64,000 bases of DNA, taken from NCBI GenBank assembly GCA_029706075.1, contig JAINUG010000005.1, positions 6,561,001 through 6,625,000 of the forward strand, in the 5' to 3' direction. Every line of letters starts with the position of its first letter. Position 1 is the first letter of the stretch. Under the pieces are notes generated by a model. The model saw nothing but the letters and a program-made list of their open reading frames with translations. It did not search any database and had not been told where the DNA came from. Of this stretch, positions 42,825 through 56,200 are shown piece after piece. The translations under genes and the position numbers were made by a program. This DNA is from Aldrovandia affinis (lineage: Eukaryota; Chordata; Actinopteri; Notacanthiformes; Halosauridae).

Positions 42825-42980
42825 AGACGCCTGCAATGATGTCTATTGCTGTATTACTGCACTGATCTTGTGCGCTAACTATGATTGTTCCTACCTTGTA
42901 TTAATGCACATCTTGTAAGTCGCTCTGGATAAGAGCGTCTGCTAAATGCTTAAAATGTAAATGTAAAATGTAAAGTGGGC
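42825..42980 (+). repeat. L2-type LINE 3' end
   Basis: AATGATGTCTATTGCTGTAT, TAATGCACATCTTGTAAGTC, GCTCTGGATAAGAGCGTCTG, then AAATGTAAATGTAAAATG. Parallel to 22200-22345. Confidence 0.7.
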
Positions 42981-44280
42981 AGATATGAACATAAACCAGA
43001 TATGATGTACATTAAAAAGGTTTATCTTTTTAACATCACATCTATGGTATATTTTTTTCCACAGTAGACTAATTGTGAATAACTGTTATATGCGATATTC
43101 AATCCAGATCAATATTCAATTAACATTTCAATCAAGCCTGATTAATTAAGAATTGGAATACATTTCTGCATACACTAGACACTGATTTTAGGTGGTGTGT
43201 TCTAAATTTGGCTTGAGCTCTGAGCCAGGGCACTTATAGGGCTGCAGACTGAAAAAGGGTGGGAAATTGGCCCGGTGGCATACACCCGGCAGCTACTAGC
43301 ACACATGATGCATTTCTGATAATCAATGTAATCAGCACTGCCTATCTGGTCTCTGCCCCTGCAGACAGACTCCTGGGCGGGTGGAGCAGACTTGTGTGCA
43401 ACAAGGATGTACGAGTGAATTGGTTTATTTTCAAGTAAGTTATCTGTCAGCAATGGCGCTATGTTTGGTCATCTCCTGAGCCAGAAATAGAATTAATTAG
43501 AACTGGGAGGAAAAAGGAAAAGTGAAAACGTGTCGAACTGCTGGTACGCTCCTTGTAAGCCCCCGCCCCAGTTCCCTCTCTCCGTATCCCCCCCACTATT
43601 ACTTACATCTCTGTATTTTTTGTGTGTTTTTTAGGATTGTGTGGCTTGGGTGGCCTTTCATTTCTCAAATTGGGTGAAACAAGATTGTTAACTTTTCCAG
43701 ATGGCCACACACATAGAGCAGACTCATTCTCGTCATCTTTATCTCCATCTCCATCTGACAGGCACACATTTACTAACTAATGACCTGAAAGGTCTCTTTA
43801 AGTCGAGGATGGACTCCCATCTTCAGTGCTGGGTTTGTGTAGGATTTAGCTGGGGACTTCTCACCTATTAGGCAAGGTGAGCATAGGATTGAACAAGCAA
43901 CTATTATTATCCTTATCCAACTCATATTGTTACAGTGTGTTTCCATAGGTGGAAACTGACTACAACCTCCCAATCCATTTCCACACCGATTCAGCCCAGA
44001 AGTATAAACAATGCGCTTCAACATCCATGACAATGTTTTAATCATGTCCTCATCTGTGTTCTTTCCTTGGCTAATAGGGAGGTGGGGGGATTGTTGTCAA
44101 AACTCTTAGTCTAAAAGCTTTGACCCCAAGTTCAGCCATGGCAGGGTGGTCATGAGCAGTAATTACTGTCTGAAGTCATAGTCTCACACACCCCTAGGAT
44201 AAACAGCCAACTATCCTACTCACATATAACCCCACCCCAATTACAGGTCTACAAAAACCCTGCACTCCTACAGTGGGTAG
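42981..44280. other. Intergenic, no feature until the prohormone promoter
   Basis: No element ends or coding frames are supported. The last 60 bases hold CTACAAAAACCCTG, a weak TATA-like stretch about 25 bp before the inferred transcript start of the next gene. Confidence 0.35.
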
Positions 44281-46300
44281 AGAGAAGAGAACAACAAGAG
44301 TTGATTCAGCTGCACCAGCAATTACCCATTGACTCAAGGTAAACTGCCATGGTAAGTAAACCTTTATCCTTCTTTAGAAGAGCTATTTTATTGACTTTGA
44401 ATGTATTCCTTTTATGTTAAAGTGGAAACTTGTCAATTAAGCCTGCATATGATATGAAATTATGGACATAAACATCAGCTGTTGACCTTTTTGGCAATAA
44501 AATAAACCATAGAATGAGGCTTTGGATTTGGGAAAAACCCAAGTGATAACTTCTCTTCTTTGATGCCATTTGTTGCTCCTCTCTGCCTTGATTTAGATGC
44601 TTTATTTCAAGTATTTATTACCTGCTTTGGCCCTTTACCTGCTCCTGGAGGAGGTGTCTGCTTTCCTGCTGGCTGACAGGGTGCGACAGAAACGGGTAAA
44701 CTCAGTCTCAGTATAGTACCTGTGTACACTATACACATATAACATCATTACAGTATGCTTGTAGACAGATATCTGCATCTTTTGTATTTATTCAATGTAG
44801 ATCTCTACTGCAACACCACAATATCATCCAATCTTTCCCACCTCCAATTCAACTCCAAAAGAGACTTGTTTTATGCAGTCCTTATAGTTCTTATAGCAGT
44901 GCAAGTTTTTTGCTCCTTTTCTGTGACTGACCATGCTGTACTGCCCTTCCTCAGGACAGCAGTTGGCTGGACTTAGACGTACCCTCGCACCTGTCGGAGC
45001 TCTCGGACCTAGCAGATACATTTCCAGGGGACAATGCCGATACCACTCGGGAATGGGGTACCCGCCATTCCCAGCCCTCCTCCTTCCTCGCACCCCTGGA
45101 ACGCCTGCCTATCCGTCATCACAACACCCCTCGTCGTAAACCCAAGGACAAAAGGTGAAAGGCGAGGGAACAAATAGCGATAATGGCAAAGGGAGGACTT
45201 GTGTGGGTGGGGGAAACAAAGGACAGAAAGGGGGGGAAACAAGTAGGAAGAAGAGGGGGGGAAGGACATAAGGCTAAACAGGAAAGCGATGATGATAATG
45301 TTGAAGGATCACATGCATGTTTCCCGGCTTGTCAAAAAATCCCTCGTAACTGCAGCTCACTCAATGCATTCTTCTTCTCCCATAGGAAAAGAGTCGCTAC
45401 TCCTCTTGACTCGATCGGCAGCACGCTATTGTCCAACCTGCGGAGCAAAAAGGTGAGTGTGGTGGGGATGTCAGTACTATGGCATTAAACTCTGACATGG
45501 AAAACATTTAAAGCATATACACTAAAATACAATGAATGGGTCTTTAATGTAGCTTCAGCATTAATACCATAAAATGGCATATCAGTGGTATAAATCTGGA
45601 CCTTTTGTCCTGCAGGACAAGACAGGAATTCGTTTTAAAAATCAAATCAGCAAAATGGAACAATTCAGAAAACATACTTTACGCACAAACTGATTTTAAC
45701 CCTGAACTATTTAAACCTTATTGAAAATATATTAATCTGGTAATGTTCACAGTGGTGATCCATTGTTGATGGCCTCCTCCTGTAGCACTTTACTGGGGTG
45801 TTCCTGTACCTGACTAACAGGTCCATGTGTCTGTGTTACAGGATGAGCCAGAAGAGTACTGGGAGTACTATACTGAATAAATGGAGAAACATTGCAACAT
45901 CCCTCATCAACCACCTTAAGACCTAACAAAATGCGGTCTGATTTCACTGGTGACTTTGGGGCAGAAATGACAAGCCTTTCTTTGGGTGATTAAATGTTGT
46001 CTGTTGCTGTCAATGAGTTCCTTTGTTTAGCACCTTGAGAAGCTGACTGCTTTCTGTAAATCCAGTTTCCCATCTCAACCTGTGAATAGACTACTGAAAC
46101 ATGGCAAACAAAATGTAGCTCTTAGTAAAAGGCAGCTTAAGTTAATGAACCATGCATTATTTATTGCTATTTATGTTATGGCTAATGCTTTCTCTAGTGA
46201 CATGTATGTGTATGGGCAGTCAGTAATTGTGTACATTAACGTATTAAGAGTTAACGCCTTCTGTATTATGAAATTATTCAATAAAAGTAATTATGTCAAA
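44281..46300 (+). CDS. Small secreted prohormone, osteocrin/natriuretic-like
   Basis: Coding exons are 44597-44695, 44955-45154, 45386-45452 and 45842-45880, preceded by a leader exon (about 44281-44351). All junctions have AG acceptors and GT donors, and phases agree (0, 2, 0). The ATG at 44349-44351 sits exactly before a donor and would add one Met. The product is about 134 residues. A hydrophobic signal (LLPALALYLLLEEVSA, residues 8-23) is followed by RVRQKR. An acidic middle DSSWLDLDVPSHLSELSDLA ends in KDKRKR. The peptide VATPLDSIGSTLLSNLRS is then closed by KK and an acidic tail EPEEYWEYYTE. The core aligns with the P-x-D-x-I-G-x3-L-S-N-x-R pattern of osteocrin/musclin. The Arg of the usual DRIG is Ser here, and cysteines of true natriuretic peptides are absent, so the family call is tentative. 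Polyadenylation signal AATAAA is at 46280. Confidence 0.6.
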
Positions 46301-46329
46301 GTGCATTCATAATTCAGACTACAACCAAA

Positions 46330-48502
46330 TCCCAAAAAAAGTTTTATTTCTCAAGCTACGGTTACTAAAGAAAACATCAGATGCTGAAAATATAACATTT
46401 GCTTGGCTTTTTCTTTTTACTTTCACATATATACAATTATCAGAAAGGCAGGGTATATACAGGGTGAGAGGAAAAAAGTGGTGACAAGAGTGGGATTCCT
46501 TTTTAGGTACTAAACCTGACCCCTCCGCCCACCAACCAAAAAAACATTTAAAACAAAAGAAAGAAAAAAAAACAGCCACAAACCTGTAGCATGAACAAAC
46601 TCTGTACACAAAAAAGTTGAAAATCAAGATAGGGGCTAGTTATGGTGAGTCATCTCTTAAACTGTTTTTGGGAGTCTTCAACCAGCTTTACAGGATGAAT
46701 CATTAAAAACAAAAAATAGGGGAAAAAATAAATTACAGCCATCAAGTAATCAATTAAAGCAACCAATAAAAGAGCCACAACTGCAGGATCCCTACTCCCT
46801 GCTCCCTGCTCCTGAACTTCCCCTCGAAAAAATGGCCTCAAAATCCAGACAGCCCTCCAAACCCAGCAGATTCTCATCAACACAAAATAACCCTACCACT
46901 GCCAATTTTAAACTGGAATGATTATTAAACTCTGTGGAAATATTGTGATTTCATTAGAGGTTTGCTTCAGGCAACCACAAGATTAAAACAAAACTAAAAC
47001 ACTTCAGTAAACATTTGCAGCATATTCCCACTTTGATTAAGCTCCATAAATTCAATTTGAGTCATTGAGTTGCAATTAGACAGAGGGCATTTTGTGTTGA
47101 CTTCAAAATGTGCTGATATTGCTCCACCCATCAAGAATAGGTGGACAGTGACATTCTACTGTACAGAAAACTTGGTAATCATTTATAACAATAAATACAA
47201 TAGACTGATAATGGTCTGCTTCACAGCTTGGATTGCAGACCAAAAAGACACAGAAAACCCCTTCGCAGCTGCTTAAAACACACTACACAGTAACACTGTA
47301 CACAAGAGATATCTGACCATGGCTTTCTAAGTGCAGATGCTCATAGCACAGAAGATATTATGTAATGATTTTTGATACAAAGATCCATATTCATACCTCG
47401 TGTGAGGCAAGACATTTTGGTTGTTTAATCCACCAACACCCAAATGGACACTTTATGAGTGAGAGTTTGACTACAATCGTAACTTGTCACTCAGCAAAGG
47501 ACAGGTTAAAGGTGGAGTTCTTCCTTAGAAGTAAATTCATGAAACAAACTGCTTAAATGTTTTTTAAAAATTATCACTTGTATCATATAGACATGGCCCT
47601 GGCCCCTTCCCCAGCCCTCCCAAAAAAATCTGTAACCTGACATCACATACCGGACATGAAGCAAATGAACCAATGCACCATACAAGTTATAATGCAATCC
47701 ATGTCCCCACATTGTGGTTTCAGGGGTTAGACGATCCATGAAAAGCGATGGTTTCGCTGTTTGTAGAGGATGCTTTCAGAGTGTATGTAAAAAGAAGGCT
47801 GGTAGTACACAAGACGGCTGTTCAAGGACCATAGGAGAGCACCTCCTCCAAATCCTGGGGGGAACCATACAGAAACAGCTCTTTCAAATAAAGATTTCAT
47901 TGAACAAAGCAGCCCTTTGATGACTTTATGGCCCTTCAAGCCGAGGACTTCTCCTGTATTAGCTTTACACGGTCCTTATTTTACACCCTGCTTAATGGAG
48001 TTTCTTCCAAAAGGCACACCTTATACAAAGACAGTCTGAATAACCAGAATACAACTTGAAAATTTAGGGATGATAATTGCAGATTTTTTTCATAAAAACC
48101 TACAAAGTTGCCTTTTCAGCTAACTAGGACATCAATGTTGAGATGGTTATGCTGTCTGGGATAAGCACTATGTTGTACAGCTGATGTTCTGTTTCCATTC
48201 TTGCATCTTTATATTCCCACTGGCAGTTTTTCAGACCTTTAACAGTTTGGATGTGCTTTGTTGGAAAAAAACCTTATCGAATGAGAGGGATGGATTTGTG
48301 TGATTAAACACAGTCAGTTTGAGATCTCACCAATTAAACCCAACTTTGCAACTACTATCCAAGAGTGCTTAGGGATAACCAGCTGTAGTAGGCACTACAG
48401 AGGAGAAATTTCCAAGAAAAAGGAAGAAAATGTTTATCAGAAAAGAGGGGTTGAGGACATGGGACTGTCACAGATGGTGCCATTTTCCCCCACATTCTTT
48501 GT
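46330..48502 (-). other. phf23: 3' UTR of phf23
   Basis: The sequence between the stop codon (48503-48505) and a minus-strand AATAAA near 46340 is unbroken by recognisable repeats and holds no other gene. The transcript would end tail to tail with the prohormone gene, whose own signal is at 46280; the two ends are only about 50 bp apart. Confidence 0.65.
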
Positions 48503-51500
48503 TTAGGGGTCTTTCTTATACCCAGATCGTCGGTCCAGGCGACAGTCCCTGCACTTATGGCAGAAGAAGATGTCGGGCACATTGGACTTCTTGATCTTTG
48601 CACAGGAAAGGTGTACCCACACCCCGCACTGGTTGCACTCAATCATGGGTCGTCCAGCAAAGGGCTTCCCACAGTAACAGGTGATCAAGTCCCATGAGTC
48701 ATCACCTGCATGCAAGGAGAGGGTGCATTAGAGAGGGGGGAAAGTGCACATCTATGTTTCTGCAAGGTGGTATTTAGTACTGAACAGAATTTACAGTCAA
48801 TGTCTGTTGTTAAAACTAACATTTGCATATTTACAGAGAATGAAATATGATACTGTTCATCATATTCTACTACACCAATATGGCACTCACCTGAATCCAC
48901 CATGATGTCCTCATCTGCAATCCAGGTCTCCCCCTCGCTCGAACTCATCTCTGCCTCCCTGGTCAACTCTTCCTTCAACCTTTCTGTCAGCTCCACCCCT
49001 GAGGAGCCACATACTGCTCCGTCAACTCATTCCCTATATTGTGCTCCTCCCCCTGGCCGGGGCCAGTCTCAGAGTCTGTCTCGCTCTGAGTAGAGCACTT
49101 CAGTTTCTTGAGGGATTTAGGAAGCTTGGGGTTCTTGCTACGTTTGATACGAGCCCGTTTTTCCCCCCCACTACTCCCCCCATTGCTCCCTGCTGCGCCC
49201 AGGGATAACTTTTTCAGCTTTTTGTCCTTCTTGCGATCCGTTTTGCTGCTTGCCTGGCCCTCATAGAGGGAATCCTTGAGGCGCATCTTGTCTAGCAGGG
49301 AGCTGTCTGAGTGCAGCCGACGCAGACTCTTGCCTTTGTTGGCGCGGGCTTTACGTACAAATGTGTGGATAGTGTGTAGGTCTGAGCTTCCATCCCCCCA
49401 GCCTGCCCCCCCACTGCTACTGCCCAGCTCTCCTGAAGTCCCAGAGCTGTGTGGGGAGCTAGAGGAGGCTGGAGACCAGGGGCTTTCCTGAGGAGGGAGA
49501 GAGATACTGCAACCATAAGAATGAACCCGTTCCTCACTCCACAATACCAAAACACTCAATTGTAACATTCGTAAGCTGAAAATATGTGGATCAAAGGAAT
49601 TTCAGAGGGAGACAATTTAAACTACAATAAAATCATCCAAAGAAAATGATTCATATATAAACAGCGACAGGACTACCATGCAAGCACCAGTCAGTGCTCT
49701 TTTTCTATCCCTCTAGTTTCTTACCCAAGAGCACATTCAAGGAAATCAATTAGCAAATTACAACAAAGGAACCCACATCACTTCAATGTTGCAGGACCAA
49801 TAAAAGAGCCAAAATTATGGGATCACTCACCTCTTTTTGGGAAGGGATGTAGCCAGCATAGGAAAGGACAAAGCTGCAGAACTTGTTGAAATCTTCCACT
49901 GTCCTCTTTCTCCTCTCTGGAGGCTGGAATCAGAGTAAGCAACCAAATCACAAACTGCACAAACCTCAACATTGTTAACTTCATTGTTTGATACAGTGCC
50001 ACTATATTCAGCTTTTATACGAACACGTTATAATTCCAAAAGGAACACAGCTGCTCACTTTTTGACAGCCATGGAATTAGACACTTTGGAAACTGAATTT
50101 CCATTTGTAGATGGACATGGCAATTTCAAGATTTAATTGGGCATTTCGCAATGAAACCAAATAGTTTCCAAAGCTATGCAAATTACTGCATGGCAAACAA
50201 TGCAATACAAGTTAAATAAGGATTCCTGTTCAAATATTTAATGTGCCAAAATAAGGGGAAAGGGGTAAACTTAAAAATTGACATTTACTGAGGATTTGAT
50301 TAATTGAAATGGATTGACAAGTTTCAATGATCATGAACTCTCACACTGCATCTGTGTTTGATGTATAATTGTAGCACTAAGGCAATTGGAGTGTTGTGAC
50401 AAAAGCACATGAGCAAAAATTAGCTTAACTTCAATTTCCTGACAGATACCCTGGACACATTAAGAGGCAGCTGGTCAATGAAAGACGGTTCCTCAGCCTG
50501 ATTAAAAATCTTTAAAGAACTGCAGCCATGTTTCAGTTTCAGTAATAAATGCAAATGAGGGACATTTTCAACAATTAGTCACTCACTTTAAACATTATGT
50601 TAGTGCATGGAAAGAATGGCTGCTCAGGCAGAATGGAATACAATACAATAGGGAATAAATAAATGTTGTAAAAAATAATGATCGATTAACATTGGCCTTA
50701 AAATTAAAGTGCCCCACTAAATTTCGACTATGGTTCAAGAGCAAACGCATGCGCTTACCGATCGTAGCGACTACTACAGTCGGTTTAGCTAACGCTAGCT
50801 AGCTCTAGATAGCACTCATTAGTTAAGCTTTAGAACCCCATCTAAGACGATAAGCACGCTAGCACAATAAAAGGTTCACTTACCAGAGGCTCCGTTTTGC
50901 ATTTCAATATTGTATCTGTTGGAGAAACGGAGACGTAAATTAATTTAAATTTCAGAAAAACACAAACATCACGTTTAAAACGCAACATTTGCTAACGTTA
51001 GTTAGCCAACACCATAGACTGAGGACAACATGTTATACTTAAATCCTTTCTGGTGTGTTAACTTTCTACGATTAAACAAAGACGTGCACATTAGAATACT
51101 AACTTTGCTAACTAATCTACCATTACACACGCTTAGCTCGCATTCACAGGACAGAATGTTCGAGCTTGTTGGTGGCTAGCTAACTCTCTTGTTAGCATAA
51201 GCAGTCAATAGAAAACAAAACATGATATGTTTAACGTTAGCGCTACTAAGTGCGAACTAATATTAGCTAGCTAATACCCACGTAGTGAATAGAGAACTGT
51301 TAACATTTTAGTTAACGACGTACCAAGCTAAAATGTGAATAAGGACAGCAAACAAATGACCATCGTTATACGTGGAGTGATGAGCAACATCAAACTTAAC
51401 AACCTCATGGCTGGAGCTAGCTAACTGGTATCCCATCTAGCTAGTTAAATTTTGACGTTGGCTAGCCAGGTAGCTAGCAAAAGCAAGCTTGCTAATGTTC

Positions 51501-52286
51501 TATTGGCAGTTAACGTTAGCACTAAATCAAATCAAATTTTCAGATTTGAAATTAACGTCACAATTAAATATTGCAGGCAGCATATCGCCTCAAAATTCAA
51601 CATTAGCCATCGTTACTATGCATATTAGAAACTAAAGTTGCTTACGGAGTTAGCAAGTCAAGTTTTCGCTACACGACGGACCCTCTCTCAGCTAGTTACC
51701 ACTATCTACGTTAACTGGGCGACTATGTATGCGCTAGCTAACTTACACAAACTGACGTGGCCATGGTAAACGTAAACGTCAATAACTAACGCTAAGTAAA
51801 ATCACTGCGAACTGTTTAAAACGCAGCCAGTAAACCATTTGCAGCCTTAACTGACTTCTGCAACCTTGCCAACTGCTAGCTTAGCAAACTTTGCTAAATA
51901 GCGAACGCCCAAGCCAGTTAGTCTGGCAATGAAACCAAGTTAATAAAGTAATAGTTAGAAACATGGCCGAAACCTAGTGATTGTCACTAGTTAGACAATT
52001 TGACAAACTAACTTTTAGATAGTAGAAAAGACAACGCTGTAGTACCAGCTAACTAGCTAGCTATTGCATTGGCCAACGTTATTCAAAGAAAGAAAGCTAC
52101 TGCTACTTAGCTAAAAGATTGATAGTGGTTAACTTGATACTGCGAGCACGCAAACAATGTACAAGTTAAATCGTCTTCGCTAGATACGGTAACAACTAAA
52201 AACTGGGGTTTTAGTCCATCTAAGTTAGCTTGCCAAGTTCTATAATACATGAACTTACCTTGATGCTCAGCCATAATTTCGAACAT
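48503..52286 (-). CDS. phf23: PHD finger protein 23 (exon 4 has an apparent frameshift)
   Basis: Nuclear PHD-finger protein of the PHF13/PHF23 pair; the family binds histone H3K4me3, and PHF23 is also reported to restrain autophagy. Exons: 52286-52259 (MFEIMAEHQ), 50915-50884 (ILKCKTEP), 49923-49831 ([20 protein letters not shown]...), 49487-48891 and 48705-48503. All have GT-AG junctions. The conserved N-terminal block [20 protein letters not shown] and the exon 4 blocks [17 protein letters not shown] and [14 protein letters not shown] match the family. Exon 4 ends [19 protein letters not shown]. The last exon is the PHD finger: [32 protein letters not shown] and FFCHKC (C4HC3, all eight ligands present). 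Exon 4 is 597 bp where the splice phases need 3n+1; near 49000 the frame [13 protein letters not shown] must change to [11 protein letters not shown]. About 317 residues if intact. PHF23 rather than PHF13 is chosen from neighbours elp5 and ctdnep1. Confidence 0.88.
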
Positions 52287-53203
52287 TGTAGCCCAAGCAA
52301 GGCCTCACTTGGCACCGAGCTACGTTAGGAGATTCACCCGGCTCGCCGAGCTGCAGCCCCGGCCGGGGATAAGTGGGCTGCAAGACGGCAAGACGACACC
52401 TTTATCTGGACTGTGGACGTTGAATGACGGTAAGCGCCGGTGTCACCACGTTCAAAAATACCGTCCTCAGATCAAGGATCCGCTACTTGCTCCAAGAAAA
52501 AAAACAGTTAGCCTAGCTAGCTAGCTAAATTTCTTCGTCACGGCGTTGCATAAAATGTATATCAATGTACAATGATTAGCTTGCGATGTAATTAACTTAA
52601 AGGCAGGCTTTGGCAAGTGGTTTATCCGGCTGTTTACAATTAGGTGAACGAAATATTAAGAAGACTCCTTTTTCTGACAGCAGAAAGTTCTAAATTCGCC
52701 TCCGTGTCGTCTTCAGCGCGCTTTACTCAAGCAAGCGCCATCATCATCTTTGTCAACTAACTCTAGAGGGCCCCCTTGTGGTTCATCAATCACATTGATG
52801 GTTTCCAGGGGATTACTGGGGATTGTAGTTCAGGTAATGAAGAGTGTTGTTTATCTGCGCCAGAATAAGAAAATATCAACAACGCTCACTTGTGCTTGGA
52901 GGTGGTTGCTGGGAGATGGAGTTCCAGTGTGTCGAACATCGATACATTCAGTAACAGCAAATTAATTGAACGACAACAAATTAATGAACGAAATATCCGT
53001 ATTATTTATGTAGTTCAGATTACAACCCCCCAAATAACAATACGAACACTCCTCCCGGAGTAGAAACAATTAGCGTGAGAATAGGCCCGAGCCTCTGCCT
53101 GGAGTGCCTTATGGTGTACGCGTCGGGCTGAGTAGACGGGAGTTCCTGATGTTCCTGATGACATGAGGCTAAAGCGGCACATCGGTATCAATGAGAATTA
53201 ATC
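52287..53203. promoter_or_regulatory. Divergent phf23/elp5 intergenic region
   Basis: 917 bp separate the two start codons, which face away from each other. The phf23-proximal part (52290-52470) is relatively CpG-rich, compatible with a shared or paired promoter. No TATA box is evident. Exact transcript starts cannot be read from sequence. Confidence 0.5.
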
Positions 53204-56200
53204 ATGTTGCTAGATATAATGCAAACAAACGAAGTAGGAGGACTCGTCATAATCCAAGGCAAATTACATTTATATATATTTTAAACTAACGAGATGTATT
53301 CAAGCTAGAACATATCACACAAACTTCGGCTACGTAATGCTAACGTTGCTAGATTAAGGAAGTGTTTTCCAAACGATAGCTAGCAACGTAACAACGTTTG
53401 CCTATCTGCAAGCTAGCTAGCTTCTCCAAAATCCTTGCTAGCTAGGGTTTTGGAGAAGTACAAATCAAATGTCGTGGCGAGCAAGTCTATTTCCCGAAAA
53501 GCGCAGTAGTGTCTGTGGGCGATACGGTGCATTTTATTGGATCTTAGATGTTAAATGTTGATTCCTAGCAAACTTTTTTATTATGTTTTAAATAAGCAGC
53601 TAACTATGGACAACATGTCTCCACACTTAATCTAACCGCCAAGGTTGTTTTTTAACATCATTCAGACACGGTGGATTGCTGTGGCCGGCAACTTCTCAAG
53701 GGCTTTATTCATTGTGCACTAAAACGGTGAGACTTAAAATATTTTGATCACATTATGTGTAGGTCCTTGTTGTTTTTACTGTATCTTCTCTCTTTATGCA
53801 ACAAACATTTTACGGTTATCTATCCCGCTATGGTCTACACACAAGCGTCTGTGTGTTTCAGGGATGAAGTTGTCCATGTTCTGGGGTTCGAAGTTTGTGA
53901 GAACGAATTCCGAGGTGGATTGGACAGCAAATTTACACAAGGGTAACTACAGCGGGAAAACCAGAATAGAAGTTTAGAATATAGGCAGGAGCAGATGCTG
54001 TGCATCATCTTAAAACTACCTGATGGGGTAATAATAGTGAGTAAATAATGTACCATCGTATAAATACTCTTAATATGTTTTAATTAAGTTCATTTGAAAT
54101 ATAACTTAAAATTGGGTGAACTAATGTTGAGTACTGGAGGTGCCCACCCTGGGTACCAGGGTCCAGTATTGATAAACCTTGTCTTTCCTCCCCATAGGCT
54201 ATACTTTCATGATGGGTACACAGACCCCTTGGGGTGGACAGAATGTCCACCCCTCACCGTGCACCATTTCACCCCCCAGGATATCAATACATGCCTCAGC
54301 CAGTCTGAACAGCTGAAGACAGTGACACTTGTCGTTGATTCACTATCCTGGATTTTGAGACATCATTCCCCTGCTATTGTTTGCCAGCGACTGCAGGAGC
54401 TCAGGAGAGGTTTGCTGCAATTCCATATGACTGAATTTGAGGAAACTAAGAAAAAGGTTCACAATGCTGTTGCTGAATACATTTCTACTTTCTCCACCAG
54501 GTGGAGCTTTGAGAAGCGTTCTGCTATTGCTGCACTCTGACATGCACCAGCAAGGCATTGTGGGTAGCTTGTGCCACTTAGCTACTGCAGTCATTTTAGT
54601 GGCACCTGGGATGAGTGGTCAGCATACTGTTGCCAAAACAACAAGGCGCACCAAATCAGGCAGAGTTACCAGAGAGGTAAGGTCTAGGGCAGGGATCTGA
54701 TGTCATCTCATGGCACATACAGATGATGGTGGTTTGTGCTGTGTATTTCACATATACTACTAAAGATTGATGCAGGCAGTTCATCCTAATCAACCAGGTG
54801 GCAGGGGTTTAGTGATTTATTTATTCTAAAATAAATAACCTTAATAGAGAATGAGATTACTTCACCAATCCTGTATGTACAAAAAAATTGTGCTTATTCC
54901 AACTGCATAATTTAAAAATGTCCCTTTGTTTGAAATTCCTTTGAGCACCCTTCATGAATCACCATAAGATATATTTATGATATTTATTTTTATAAATAAA
55001 AGAGAAAGAGAGACCTCCCTAAATAAAAAAATGGTATAGTTGTGATGACCACTACAAAAAAGCTATATTGTCTATTTAATATGTACTATTTTGGTTGCTT
55101 CCTTGATTTAATTAATCGTCTATTTGTCTTCTTTTGATAATGAATAGTTGATCAAGGTGTTCAGTATACACTATACTGTAATGATCCTGATGTATTAACT
55201 GAAATTTGTGGCACTGCAAATTTTGATAATGTCTTCTGTTACCAGGAGGAGTGCTTTAGTGTTTCAGAGGACCTTACGATCACTATAGAGGCACAGTCCA
55301 GCTGTTCTGGTAAAACCCTGCCAGAACCAGAAGAGTATGAGGTAAGAACATTCATAATACACACACATACCATCATAATTTTGGATATATTATGATTACA
55401 CTCACAAACAATGTTTTAATGTGTGGTTGTGTGTGTTTTACTTAGAATTTATCTCAGATATATTATTCTGTATTCCTGATATTTTTTTTCTTAGATGTTT
55501 TTATATACTGTTTGGAATATTGCACTGACTGGTTGGCATTTCAATTTCGTTGTACGTGTTACAATGACAATAAAGGATCTAATCTAAAAATCTAAAACAC
55601 ATATAGAAGTTACTGATAATGTCAAAACCATGTAAATACTTTACTGAGGCAAATAATCTGTCATTACAACCAGCGTTTGCTACATTTCATATGTATGTAT
55701 GCGCTCTTTGCAAAGTGCTTCTATAATCTGTCTTCGATAAGGAAAGGAAAGAGATCATCAATAATTGTATATTAAGTTTTTTCATTTGTCCCTCCAGGCA
55801 GATCCTGCAGCGAACTTGACCTTTAACCTCCGTTTGTCAGAGGTTGAAAGGGAGGCCAAAGAGAAACTGTCTCTACCTTTTGTCTTCAGTCAAGAGAAGT
55901 AATAAATATTTCTGTCACCTCTGACCTACCTTCAGTGAGCACATAGTGATATTATAAGATAATAACTATATGGCCAAAAGTCAGTGGACACCTGACCATC
56001 ACACCTATATGAGCTTGTTGGACATCCCATTCTAAAACCATGGGCATTAATATGGAGTTGGACCACCCTTTGCGGGTTGAGGTCAGGGCTCTGTGCAGGC
56101 CAATCGAGTTCCTCCACACCAAACTCGTCTAACCATGTCTTTATGGACCTCGATTTGTGCACAGGGGCACAGTCATGCTGGAACAGCAAAGGGCCTTCCC

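Noticed and set aside
54343-54594. 83-codon minus-strand frame
   Set aside because: Antisense shadow of elp5 exons 4 and 5.
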